Part shown: piece after piece, positions 41,996 through 51,669 of the stretch
Layout: every line of letters starts with the position of its first letter
Numbering within the stretch: the stretch's first letter is position 1
From: HGM04593 sp045634365
GTDB lineage: Bacteria; Bacteroidota; Bacteroidia; Bacteroidales; Bacteroidaceae
Length of the DNA: 64,000 nt
Direction: 5' to 3'
Assembly (NCBI GenBank): GCA_045634365.1
Contig: JAZRAC010000016.1
Coordinates: 62,001-126,000, forward strand
Position numbers and translations under genes: made by a program
Notes under the pieces: model-generated
Databases searched by the model: none
Told to the model about the DNA's origin: nothing
What the model saw: only the letters and a program-made list of their open reading frames with translations

Positions 41996-44299
41996 TTATC
42001 GTGTAATAAGTATCTTGGTGGCAAGGCTTTCATCGCCATTCTCGTCATACAGAAGTACAAAGTAGACTCCGCTTGAAACTTTATCGCCCGAGGCATTGCG
42101 TCCGTTCCAATTGAATTGTCCGCCTGTTGAAACACCCTCTGTGATTAAATAACCGGCAGCATCGACGATTTTTACCTCACAACCACTAGTGAGTCCCACT
42201 ATTGAAATAACTCCGTTGTACGAGGCTTTTACAGGGTTAGGATAAGCGTGTACGGCACTCTCTTGCAGAGAGGGTTCCGCTTCTGTTGCATCGCTCATAT
42301 AGCTTACAATACCTTCGCTTGTTCCAATAAATACTTCTCCTCGGCTTTTGTTTATTGCAATGCTTTTAATTTCGTTGGATGGCAGCAGTGAATTATCTTT
42401 TGTAAAATGGTGTATTGTTTCGAGCCCATCGGCACTTACAAGGTATATTCCATTATTTTGGGTACCTATCCATTTTCTGTTTGCACCATCAATTTCTATT
42501 GCCGATATTTGTGCTCCGCCAAACAGATAGTCGGCAAGGCCGCTTCCATCGTTACGAGGAACTTTTATTTGAGTGAAAGTTCCATCTTTGAAGAATTTTT
42601 CGGCATCATCTATAATAAATAATCCATTATTTGTACCAATCCATATTTGTCCGTTTTTATCCTCTTTTATGCAATATACTTGATATATTGTATTTTTTGT
42701 ACCATCTTGATTAATAAAAGTGTTTATAACCAATTTAGTCTGGTCATCCGATATATTGAATGGGGTATTGTTCATTTTGGCACAGAAAATACCAGGAATT
42801 GCTTGGTACGATGTTACCCATAGCCACCCTCTCGAATCTATAATCATATCAACCATAGTGGGAAAATCCATTATATCTTCATAAGGTAAACTTAACCAAG
42901 TACCATCTTTTTTCAATACTTTTACAATGTCTTTTACATTAGTGTTTATTACCCATAGATTACCTGTTTGGTCGAATTGTATTCGTGGCACTCTCACATA
43001 GTTCATCGATGCAGGAACAGGGCTTTCCAATGGGCTGTTTTTATGGTTGTAGTGTGCCACAAATTCTCCGTTGCGGAATTCGTAAAGGCCTTGACCGAAT
43101 GAACTTGCAAAGTAGTGTCCGGGCTCTGTGGGGTCCTCATCTATCGAGCAGATGTTTACATATTTTATTCCGGTAGCTGTCTTTATCTCCTCTTCGGGAA
43201 GGTTTATCCATTTTTTATTTGTGTAGTCATACTCTATTATTGTTCCGGGATAAAATGTAGTATCGAAATAATTGAGTGTACCACCGGCGATAAGCAGTTT
43301 ACTATCGCCGATAAATTTCATAAATTCGCAATAATTGCGTATGGGGCTGTTGGGGGTTATATAATTTTCTCCATCTATAAGTTTGTTATCGGCTATTTTG
43401 CTCTCTACAAGACCTTTTTCCCCTTTACAGCTCCAAAAACTATTACCATCGGCAAGTATATATTCACTTGTGGTTGTGGGTGTGTAGGTCTTATAATCTG
43501 TATCACTGCTTATTATGGCAAGCTGATTATTCCATCCAATATATAAGTTACTATTGTAGTTGTAGGAGTATTTATATTGTGTTGTATTTGTTATTATTGT
43601 TTTTTCAATGGAGCCATCGGTGTTGAGTGTACAGGCACCTTTCTTGTCTATTACAGCTACTAATTTATTGTTTATACTGTTTATAGCGTATGTTTTTTTG
43701 CTGTTTATATTTATCCAATTTGCTTTGTCGAGCAGATTACTCTCCAAAGAGCCTTTGTAAATTCCATTATCGGTTCCTATATATATATTATTTCCCGAAA
43801 TATATGAGCAATATGTATTAAGGCCTAAATTGTATGTATTTGTAAATTCGAGATTTTCCAAATTAAGCAGAACCACTCCAAAATTGGTATTCAGATAGGC
43901 TGTGGTTCCATACACATTCACTCCGTTTATAGTTTTATTGGAGATTATCTTGTTTTTAAAATCCGATACATTATATACATAATCGTTTGCGTACAGAATA
44001 TCTATATTGGCATTCTTATATACAATCAACAACGCATCAATCTCTTTGCAATAATTTATATATGCAATGTTAAAATCGCTCAAACTATTGAGTTTGTCGT
44101 ATGTGTATATTGAATTATCTTTTTTATCGTATACAAACAATGCTCCCGATGTAAGTACATATACTTTATCGCCCGTAATCTGGCATTGTGTTGTATTATG
44201 ATACGATGTATGAATTGCCCAGTCACCAATGCCGGCATTTATGTTTATTGACAAGAATAGCGCGAAAGCTATTATAAAAAACCTCTTAATCATATTCAT
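41996..44299 (-). CDS. porZ: PorZ-like beta-propeller protein of the type IX secretion system
   Basis: 767 residues from the ATG at 44299 (MNMIKRFFIIAFALF); 44293 is also possible. An upstream GTG would break the signal peptide. The signal peptide ends near NINAG. Many propeller strands follow (GIGDWAIHTSYHNTTQCQ, then repeated DGLFIIDD- and WIGTNNG-type units). The last 90 residues, starting HAYPNPVKAS and ending SGVYFVLLYDENGDESLATKILI, form a type IX C-terminal sorting-like domain. PorZ is a surface component of the attachment complex that handles A-LPS modification of cargo. Length is close to the P. gingivalis protein. Confidence 0.85.
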   Translation of the reverse strand: MNMIKRFFIIAFALFLSININAGIGDWAIHTSYHNTTQCQITGDKVYVLTSGALFVYDKKDNSIYTYDKLNSLSDFNIAYINYCKEIDALLIVYKNANIDILYANDYVYNVSDFKNKIISNKTINGVNVYGTTAYLNTNFGVVLLNLENLEFTNTYNLGLNTYCSYISGNNIYIGTDNGIYKGSLESNLLDKANWININSKKTYAINSINNKLVAVIDKKGACTLNTDGSIEKTIITNTTQYKYSYNYNSNLYIGWNNQLAIISSDTDYKTYTPTTTSEYILADGNSFWSCKGEKGLVESKIADNKLIDGENYITPNSPIRNYCEFMKFIGDSKLLIAGGTLNYFDTTFYPGTIIEYDYTNKKWINLPEEEIKTATGIKYVNICSIDEDPTEPGHYFASSFGQGLYEFRNGEFVAHYNHKNSPLESPVPASMNYVRVPRIQFDQTGNLWVINTNVKDIVKVLKKDGTWLSLPYEDIMDFPTMVDMIIDSRGWLWVTSYQAIPGIFCAKMNNTPFNISDDQTKLVINTFINQDGTKNTIYQVYCIKEDKNGQIWIGTNNGLFIIDDAEKFFKDGTFTQIKVPRNDGSGLADYLFGGAQISAIEIDGANRKWIGTQNNGIYLVSADGLETIHHFTKDNSLLPSNEIKSIAINKSRGEVFIGTSEGIVSYMSDATEAEPSLQESAVHAYPNPVKASYNGVISIVGLTSGCEVKIVDAAGYLITEGVSTGGQFNWNGRNASGDKVSSGVYFVLLYDENGDESLATKILITR

Positions 44300-44332
44300 A
44301 CAATTGTTTCTCACCTATTTAAGTGTATATTT

Positions 44333-44914
44333 TTAAATACCGTTGCTGTTTATATAATCATTTAATTTTTCGGTAGCTCTGTATCTGTGGCTTATTGAGT
44401 TTTTTACCTTGCTGTCCATTTGTGCAAAACTCATTTTGTAACCCTCGGGAATGAATATAGGGTCGTATCCAAAGCCTGCTTCCCCCATTTTACTCTCGCT
44501 TATCACCCCCTTCACCACTCCATCGAATAAAATCTCCTCGTTGTTTATAATTAACGCAATAACTGTGCGAAATTGTGCGTTACGGTTACTTTTATTTGTT
44601 AAATTTTCCAACAGTTTACGCATATTGGCTTGCGGGTTGCAATCCTCTCCTGCGTATCGTGCCGAATATACTCCCGGAGCACCATTCAGTGCCTCAACTT
44701 CCAATCCTGTATCATCGGCAAAGCAGTTGTAGCCATATTTTTCACTTATCCAACGTGCTTTTATAAGGGCATTTTCTTCGAGCGTGGTACCTGTTTCGGG
44801 TATATCATCGTTGCAATTTATATCATTCAACGATAGAACCTCTACCCTATCGCCCAAAATATCCCTTACCTCTTGTAGTTTGTGTTTATTATTTGTGGCA
44901 AATACAAGTTTCAT
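44333..44914 (-). CDS. rdgB: dITP/XTP pyrophosphatase, Ham1 family
   Basis: 193 residues. It removes non-canonical purine nucleotides (dITP, XTP) to keep them out of DNA. The start MKLVFATNNKHKLQEVRDIL holds the substrate loop, and DDTGLEVEALNGAPGVYSARYAG near residue 67 is the hallmark metal and base-binding stretch. GFGYDPIFIPEG near 147 and ISHRYRA near 175 complete the site. It lies 1 base after yitT and 33 before porZ, on the same strand. Confidence 0.96.
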   Translation of the reverse strand: MKLVFATNNKHKLQEVRDILGDRVEVLSLNDINCNDDIPETGTTLEENALIKARWISEKYGYNCFADDTGLEVEALNGAPGVYSARYAGEDCNPQANMRKLLENLTNKSNRNAQFRTVIALIINNEEILFDGVVKGVISESKMGEAGFGYDPIFIPEGYKMSFAQMDSKVKNSISHRYRATEKLNDYINSNGI

Positions 44915-44915
44915 T

Positions 44916-45851
44916 CTAATTCTCTTCTAATTTTATTTTCTTTGCTTTAATCTTATCGAACCCGTTGCCATACACTCCCATAACTTTCGACTGTGAAATT
45001 AGTGCATTAGGGTCTATCTGTTTAACCATACTGAACAGTTGGTTCGATTGGTTGGCACGTATCAATGTCACAATAACTTTTCCCTCTTTTTTAGAGTAAA
45101 AACCTATTGAATCGAGTAGTGTTACACCGCGTTTCAAATGACGGGTTATATAATATCCAATCTCGTCGTAATTGTTCGAGAATATAAAGAATTGCACCAT
45201 CTGCCGGTTACTGTTCACCATATAGTCGAGCGAGATATTTACTATTATAAGTGTAATATAGCCGTAAAACATTCTCGACAGGCTTTCACTTACATTGTCG
45301 GATGGGATTATAAAGAAACTGCTTGCCACAATAACCGTATCTATATAAAGCATTGCACGGCCGAAGCTCACATCTTTATACTTGTTTACTATTGCAGCTA
45401 TTATATCCACACCTCCTGTGCTGCCATTGTTCAAAAAACAAATGGCAATAGCTATTCCGATGAATATTGAGCCCACCAAGCAGGCTTCAAGCTCTTTATC
45501 GGGGCCAAGTATAGTGTAGGCATTGAAATTTTCGAACACCACCTCCGATATACTCAGCATAATGGTCATAGTTATTATTGCATATATGGTTTTTATGCAA
45601 AATTTCCATCCTAATATCTTTATGGCAATAGTGATGAGTATGAGGTTAAGCCCAAAGTACACATATTGCATAGGTATCCCCACAGAGTATTGTACAATAG
45701 CTCCCACACCTGTTACACCTCCTATAAGGAATTCGTATGGACTCATAAAGAAATACCATACAAATGAGTATAATGCGAGTCCTAATGTTATCATAAGATA
45801 GTTTTTTAACTCGGACATTACACTTGGCCGTGGAAAAGAAAATTTCTTCAT
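44916..45851 (-). CDS. YitT-family membrane protein (DUF161 plus DUF2179)
   Basis: 311 residues. Six hydrophobic helices in the first 200 (LMITLGLALYSFVWYFF, then GVTGVGAIVQYSVGIP) and a small C-terminal DUF2179 domain (GVTLLDSIGFYSKKEGKVIVTLIRANQSNQLF). GSTGGVDIIAAIVNKY near residue 147 is a family mark. Function is not established; some relatives affect membrane or metal homeostasis. It lies between leuS and rdgB and is cotranscribed with them by orientation and spacing. Confidence 0.9.
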   Translation of the reverse strand: MKKFSFPRPSVMSELKNYLMITLGLALYSFVWYFFMSPYEFLIGGVTGVGAIVQYSVGIPMQYVYFGLNLILITIAIKILGWKFCIKTIYAIITMTIMLSISEVVFENFNAYTILGPDKELEACLVGSIFIGIAIAICFLNNGSTGGVDIIAAIVNKYKDVSFGRAMLYIDTVIVASSFFIIPSDNVSESLSRMFYGYITLIIVNISLDYMVNSNRQMVQFFIFSNNYDEIGYYITRHLKRGVTLLDSIGFYSKKEGKVIVTLIRANQSNQLFSMVKQIDPNALISQSKVMGVYGNGFDKIKAKKIKLEEN

Positions 45852-45894
45852 AACTTAAATATTTTAAGCAATCCCTATAATATTACTTTTTTTG

Positions 45895-48726
45895 TCAAAT
45901 AACAATATTAACAATTTTCTTTGGTACAATGATTACCTTTTTGATTGGTTTATCTTCGATGTATCTTTTGCTGTTCTCATCGGCAAGCACAGTCGATTCA
46001 ATATCGGCATTTGTGGCGTCGGCTGCAAATTCCATTGTGAAGCGTGCTTTTCCGTTGAACGATATTGTATATTTAACAGTATCCTCTTTAAGATACTCTT
46101 CGTTGAGCAAAGGCCATTCGGCGTCGCACACAGTGGTTGTGTTTCCGAGTTTTTCCCACAATTCCTCGCTTATGTGCGGTGCAAAAGGTGCAAGCAGTAT
46201 CACAATCTTTTCGAGTATCTCTTTTTTGTTACATTTAAGCGAGCTTAACTCATTTACACATATCATAAATGCGCTCACTGTGGTGTTGTACGAGAATACG
46301 GGAATATCCTCGGTGGTTTTCTTTATGAGTTTGTGCAGTGATTTTAATTCCTCTTTTGTAGCAATCTCTTCTGTTACAATATAATTGTCGTTCTTGTCGA
46401 AGAACATTCCCCAGAATTTTTTAAGGAAACGGTGGCAACCATCTATTCCGTTTGTATCCCAAGGCTTCGATTGCTCTACGGGGCCGAGGAACATTTCATA
46501 CAAGCGCAATGTGTCGGCACCATAGCGTTCTACAATAGTGTCGGGGTTTACCACATTATACATTGATTTACTCATCTTCTCCACAGCCCAGCCGCAGATA
46601 TATTTCCCATCCTCCAATATAAATTCGGCGTCGGCATATTCGGGTCGCCAAGCACGGAAGGCATCAAGGTCGAGAATATCATTGGATACAATATTTACAT
46701 CAACGTGCAGAGGTGTTACTTCATACTCTTTCGATAAATTGAGCGACACGAATTTATTGGTATCTTTTATGCGGTAGACAAAGTTACTGCGCCCCTGAAT
46801 CATTCCTTGGTTCACAAGTTTCTGGAAAGGCTCTTCTTTCACGCTCACTCCAAGGTCGAATAGAAACATATTCCAGAAGCGTGAGTATATAAGGTGACCT
46901 GTTGCGTGCTCGGTTCCTCCCACATAGAGGTCTACATTCTGCCAATATTTATCGGCCTCTTCCGATACGAGTGCTCTATTGTTGCGGGGGTCCATATAAC
47001 GCAAATAGTATGCGCTGGAACCTGCAAAGCCGGGCATTGTATTTAGTTCGAGAGGGAATATTGTTTCGTTGTTTACATTTTCTTTGTTTGTAACACAATT
47101 GTTTACAGTGTCCCAAGCCCATATTTTAGCGTGTCCCAATGGGGGCTCTCCACTCTCTGTGGGAAGGAATTTCTCAACTTCGGGGAGTTCCAACGGGAGG
47201 CACTCTTCGGGTATGGGTGTGGGAATACCATTCTTGTAATAGATGGGGAATGGTTCGCCCCAATAGCGTTGGCGGCTGAATATGGCGTCGCGCAAGCGAT
47301 AATTAACCTTTACACGGCCGAGTTTATTTTCGGTAACATATTGTTTGGTGGCTGCAATAGCCTCTTTCACGGTGAGGCCGTTGAGGTTCAGTTTGCAATC
47401 GGCAAATGCAGCTGTGGGTGAGTTTGTCATTATACCCTCTTTTGCATCGAAGCTCTCTTCGCTAACATCGCAACCCTCTATAAGGGGGCGTATTTCAATG
47501 CCGAAATGTTTGGCAAATGCATAGTCGCGGCTATCGTGTGCAGGCACCGCCATTATGGCTCCTGTTCCGTATCCGGCAAGCACATAATCGCTCACCCACA
47601 CGGGTATATCTTCGCCTGTGAGGGGATTTATTGCGTATGAGCCGGTGAATACGCCGGTTACGTTGCGGTCTATCATACGCTCGCGCTCGGTGCGTTTCTT
47701 TGTGCGGTCGAGGTATGCTTCAACAGCCTCTTTTTGCTCCTTTGTTGTGAGCTGTGCAACAAGTTCACTTTCGGGTGCGAGTACCATAAATGTTACTCCG
47801 AATACTGTGTCGGCTCGTGTGGTGAATATGGTAAATTCAATATCACTGTCTTTAATGTGGAACTGCATTTCTGTTCCTTCGCTGCGGCCTATCCAGTTGC
47901 GCTGTGTCTCTTTTAGTGAGTCAGTCCAGTCTATTCTGTCGAGCCCGTCGAGCAGGCGTTGTGCATAGGCCGATACGCGCAAGCACCACTGTTTCATTTT
48001 TTTCTGTACCACGGGGAATCCGCCTCGTTCCGATACTCCGTCGACAACCTCGTCATTTGCAAGCACGGTACCAAGTTGCGGGCACCAGTTTACCATAGTT
48101 TCGTTGAGAAAGGCTATACGCCAGTTCATAAGCAGTTCCTGCTGCTCTTTTTCGCTCATAGCGTTCCACTCTGCTGCCGAGATATTTATCTCTTTGGTGC
48201 AGGCGGCGTTGATATTGGCACTACCCTCTTTGCTTAATTTTTCAATAAGCTCGCTTATGGGCTTGCTGCATTTTTCAGCGTTGTCGTAATAGTGGTTGAA
48301 CATCTTTATGAATGCCCACTGTGTCCAATGGTAATATTCGGGGTCGCAGGTTCTTATTTCGCGGTCCCAATCGAAACAGAATCCAATCTTGTCGAGTTGT
48401 TCACGGTAACGATTGATATTCTGGTCGGTGGTTATTGCAGGGTGTTGTCCTGTCTGTATGGCATATTGTTCGGCAGGAAGGCCGTATGCATCGTAGCCCA
48501 TAGGGTTAAGCACATTGTAACCATTTAAACGTTTGAAACGTGCAAAAATATCGGAAGCTATATATCCGAGCGGGTGTCCCACGTGAAGGCCTGCTCCCGA
48601 TGGATAGGGGAACATATTAAGGACATAGAATTTCTTTTTATCCTCATTTTCTACTATGCGGTAAGTTTTATTATCTTTCCAGCGTTTCTGCCACTTCTGT
48701 TCAATCTCATTAAAATTGTATCCCAT
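45895..48726 (-). CDS. leuS: Leucyl-tRNA synthetase
   Basis: 943 residues, a bacterial-length class Ia synthetase. HIGH is HVGH within GLHVGHPLGYIASD near residue 48. The large CP1 editing domain contains TVFGVTFMVLAPE and the conserved aspartate in AVPAHDSRDYAFA near 390. KMSKS lies in VEKMSKSMYNVVNPD near 712. The C-terminal anticodon-binding region ends in a small domain. It charges tRNA-Leu in the cytoplasm and edits norvaline and other misactivated residues. First gene of the leuS-yitT-rdgB-porZ run. Confidence 0.97.
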   Translation of the reverse strand: MGYNFNEIEQKWQKRWKDNKTYRIVENEDKKKFYVLNMFPYPSGAGLHVGHPLGYIASDIFARFKRLNGYNVLNPMGYDAYGLPAEQYAIQTGQHPAITTDQNINRYREQLDKIGFCFDWDREIRTCDPEYYHWTQWAFIKMFNHYYDNAEKCSKPISELIEKLSKEGSANINAACTKEINISAAEWNAMSEKEQQELLMNWRIAFLNETMVNWCPQLGTVLANDEVVDGVSERGGFPVVQKKMKQWCLRVSAYAQRLLDGLDRIDWTDSLKETQRNWIGRSEGTEMQFHIKDSDIEFTIFTTRADTVFGVTFMVLAPESELVAQLTTKEQKEAVEAYLDRTKKRTERERMIDRNVTGVFTGSYAINPLTGEDIPVWVSDYVLAGYGTGAIMAVPAHDSRDYAFAKHFGIEIRPLIEGCDVSEESFDAKEGIMTNSPTAAFADCKLNLNGLTVKEAIAATKQYVTENKLGRVKVNYRLRDAIFSRQRYWGEPFPIYYKNGIPTPIPEECLPLELPEVEKFLPTESGEPPLGHAKIWAWDTVNNCVTNKENVNNETIFPLELNTMPGFAGSSAYYLRYMDPRNNRALVSEEADKYWQNVDLYVGGTEHATGHLIYSRFWNMFLFDLGVSVKEEPFQKLVNQGMIQGRSNFVYRIKDTNKFVSLNLSKEYEVTPLHVDVNIVSNDILDLDAFRAWRPEYADAEFILEDGKYICGWAVEKMSKSMYNVVNPDTIVERYGADTLRLYEMFLGPVEQSKPWDTNGIDGCHRFLKKFWGMFFDKNDNYIVTEEIATKEELKSLHKLIKKTTEDIPVFSYNTTVSAFMICVNELSSLKCNKKEILEKIVILLAPFAPHISEELWEKLGNTTTVCDAEWPLLNEEYLKEDTVKYTISFNGKARFTMEFAADATNADIESTVLADENSKRYIEDKPIKKVIIVPKKIVNIVI

Positions 48727-48902
48727 TTTTATATTGTTTTTTTTATTTTAATCTATCGTGAAAAAAGTATTACTATCTACTATGTAGATGTAATAACCTA
48801 CAAAAATATATAAAAAAAACAGTAATGGAATATTTATGCCGATAAATTGTTTTTTACTCCCCTTTTTTGTTTGAGCATAGTAATTTTATCGGTAAAAAAA
48901 GC

Positions 48903-48910
48903 TATCTTCG
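48903..48910 (+). promoter_or_regulatory. -7 element TATCTTCG of mutS
   Basis: TATCTTCG followed by CATAATATT, 22 bases before the mutS start. Same TATCTTCGC core as before dapB, ruvB and the SpmAB-like gene. Confidence 0.5.
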
Positions 48911-48931
48911 CATAATATTTTAAAAAATCTT

Positions 48932-51553
48932 ATGGCCGAAAAAGATACAGCTGTAACCCCTATGATGCGCCAATTTATGGAGCTTAAAGCAAAGCACCCC
49001 GATGCTGTGCTTCTGTTCCGTTGCGGCGATTTTTACGAAACATATTGTTCCGATGCAATAGTAGCGTCGGAAATTCTTGGAATAACACTCACTAAGCGTT
49101 CCAATGGTAAGAGTGCCGAGGCAAAGGCCACCGAAATGGCAGGTTTTCCTTTTCACGCGCTCGACACCTATCTTCCCAAGCTTGTACGTGCGGGTAAGAG
49201 GGTTGCCATTTGCGACCAGTTGGAAGACCCTAAAATGACCAAGAAATTGGTGAAGCGTGGTATTACTGAGCTTGTTACCCCCGGTGTTTCCATCAACGAC
49301 AATATTCTAAACTATAAGGAGAATAATTTTCTTGCAGCCGTTCACTTTGGCAAGCCTATGTGCGGAATTTCGTTCCTCGATATTTCCACAGGCGAGTTTC
49401 TTGTGGCCGAAGGTACATTCGATTATATCGATAAACTTATTGTGAATTTCCGTCCCAAAGAGGTTCTCTTCGAGCGAGGCAACAAAAAACGTTTCGAAGA
49501 GTGTTTCGGCAGTAAATTGCTCACATTTGAGCTCGACGATTGGGTCTTTACCGATGAATTTGCCAACGAGAAACTCACCAAGCATTTCGAAACAAAAAAT
49601 CTTAAAGGCTACGGAATAAGCCATCTGCGCAGCGGAATTGTGGCGGCCGGTGCCATACTCCACTATCTTGGAGTAACCCTTCACACACAAATTTCGCACA
49701 TACGCAACATTTCCCGCATAGAAGAGGAGCGTTACGTAAGGCTCGATAAATTCACAATACGCAGCCTTGAACTTCTTGGCAGTATGCACGATGGCGGTTC
49801 ATCGCTTCTCTCTGTGATAGACAAGACTATAACTCCTATGGGAGCCCGTCTGCTGAAACGATGGCTGGTATTCCCCCTAAAAGACAAGAAACCAATCGAT
49901 GAGCGTCTTGATATTGTGGAATATTACTTCCGCGAGCCCGAATTCCGAGACATAGTCGATGAGCAGCTTCACAGAATAGGCGACCTTGAACGCATAATAT
50001 CGAAAGTGGCGGCGGGGCGTGTGTCGCCTCGCGAGCTTGTGCAGTTGAAAATAGCCCTGCAAGCGATAGAGCCCATCAAACGTGCCTGTGAGCAATCCTC
50101 TAACGAGGTTATAAAAAATATAGGTGCACGGCTCGATTGTTGTGCCGACATCAGCAATCGCATAGCCACAGAGATTGTTCCCGAACCGCCTCTTCTTCTC
50201 AATAAGGGCGGAGTTGTGGCCGACGGAGTTAATGAACAGCTCGATGAATTACGCGCCATAGCCTATCACGGCAAGGACTACCTTATGCAGTTGCAACAGC
50301 GCGAAAGTGAGCGTACAGGTATTCCCAGCCTTAAAATATCGTTCAACAATGTATTTGGTTACTATATAGAGGTTCGTAACACCTATAAAGAGAATGTTCC
50401 CGAAGAGTGGATACGCAAGCAGACACTTGTGAATGCCGAGCGATACATAACACAGGAACTTAAAGAGTATGAAGAAAAGATACTCGGTGCCGAGGAGAAG
50501 ATAATTGCCCTCGAATCGCGTATATTCGGGGAGATAGTAACAGAGCTTGCCTCTTATATACCCTCAATACAATTGAATGCCACCCTGTTGGCACGCCTCG
50601 ATACACTACTCTCTTTTGCCAACGTATCACGTGCCTATAAATACATTAGGCCGGTTATAAGTGAGAATAACATTCTCGATATTAAACAAGGGCGTCATCC
50701 GGTGATAGAGCGAGGAATGCCGGTGGGTGAAAATTATATACCCAACGACCTTTATCTCGACAGCGACAAACAGCAGATAATAATAATTACCGGTCCCAAT
50801 ATGGCGGGAAAATCGGCCCTCCTGCGTCAGACGGCACTCATCACCCTGCTTGCACAGATTGGTTGCTTTGTTCCGGCCGAGAGTGCCCATATAGGCCTTG
50901 TCGATAAGATATTCACCCGTGTTGGTGCCAGCGACAATATATCGGCAGGAGAATCTACTTTTATGGTGGAAATGACCGAAGCGGCAAGTATTCTCAATAA
51001 CCTCTCGGGCCGCAGTCTTGTACTCTTCGACGAGCTTGGCCGCGGAACCTCCACATACGACGGAATGTCCATCGCTTGGGCTATTGTGGAGCACATACAC
51101 GAAAATTCACAAAGCCGTGCGCGCACACTCTTTGCCACTCATTATCACGAACTTAACGAAATGGAAAAGAGCTTCCAGCGCATAAAGAATTATAATGTAT
51201 CGGTGCGCGAGATTGATGGTCGTGTAATATTCCTGCGCAAGCTTATGGAGGGTGGTAGCGAACACTCGTTTGGTATTCACGTTGCAAAGCTCGCAGGAAT
51301 GCCCAAGAGTGTGGTGAAACGTTCGGAACAGATTTTGAGCAAGCTCGAAGCGAGTGACAACAGAGGAGAACTTAAAAAATCCCCAACCACCGAAATTGCC
51401 GAGAGTCGCGAGGGGGTGCAACTGAACTTTTTTCAGCTCGACGACCCGGTACTTTCGCAAGTGCGCGACGAAATTCTGGGAATTGATGTAAATAATCTCA
51501 CTCCGCTCGAAGCACTCAATAAACTCAACGAAATACAGAAAATAGTGAAATAA
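48932..51553 (+). CDS. mutS: DNA mismatch repair protein MutS
   Basis: 873 residues. Mismatch-recognition ATPase. The wedge motif FRCGDFYETYCSDA (Phe-Tyr-Glu) lies near residue 33. Connector, lever and clamp domains follow. Walker A ITGPNMAGKSALLRQTALI lies near 622. FVPAESAHIGLVDKIFTRVGA and LVLFDELGRGTSTYDG (Walker B) are near 655 and 705. ATHYHELNEM and a helix-turn-helix dimer region end the protein. It is a complete MutS1 and stands alone; mutL is not adjacent. A terminator follows. Confidence 0.98.
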   Translation: MAEKDTAVTPMMRQFMELKAKHPDAVLLFRCGDFYETYCSDAIVASEILGITLTKRSNGKSAEAKATEMAGFPFHALDTYLPKLVRAGKRVAICDQLEDPKMTKKLVKRGITELVTPGVSINDNILNYKENNFLAAVHFGKPMCGISFLDISTGEFLVAEGTFDYIDKLIVNFRPKEVLFERGNKKRFEECFGSKLLTFELDDWVFTDEFANEKLTKHFETKNLKGYGISHLRSGIVAAGAILHYLGVTLHTQISHIRNISRIEEERYVRLDKFTIRSLELLGSMHDGGSSLLSVIDKTITPMGARLLKRWLVFPLKDKKPIDERLDIVEYYFREPEFRDIVDEQLHRIGDLERIISKVAAGRVSPRELVQLKIALQAIEPIKRACEQSSNEVIKNIGARLDCCADISNRIATEIVPEPPLLLNKGGVVADGVNEQLDELRAIAYHGKDYLMQLQQRESERTGIPSLKISFNNVFGYYIEVRNTYKENVPEEWIRKQTLVNAERYITQELKEYEEKILGAEEKIIALESRIFGEIVTELASYIPSIQLNATLLARLDTLLSFANVSRAYKYIRPVISENNILDIKQGRHPVIERGMPVGENYIPNDLYLDSDKQQIIIITGPNMAGKSALLRQTALITLLAQIGCFVPAESAHIGLVDKIFTRVGASDNISAGESTFMVEMTEAASILNNLSGRSLVLFDELGRGTSTYDGMSIAWAIVEHIHENSQSRARTLFATHYHELNEMEKSFQRIKNYNVSVREIDGRVIFLRKLMEGGSEHSFGIHVAKLAGMPKSVVKRSEQILSKLEASDNRGELKKSPTTEIAESREGVQLNFFQLDDPVLSQVRDEILGIDVNNLTPLEALNKLNEIQKIVK

Positions 51554-51565
51554 TCCACGTATTTT

Positions 51566-51602
51566 TTGCCGATGCATTTTTTATATGCATCGGCGTTTTT
51601 TA
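51566..51602 (+). terminator. Terminator after mutS
   Basis: GCCGATGCAT pairs with ATGCATCGGC around TTTTTAT, then GTTTTTT. Confidence 0.8.
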
Positions 51603-51669
51603 TGTATCCTTGCAAACTTTTGTTCATAATATAGGTTTTATAATATATTATTACTAAAAAAATTATATT

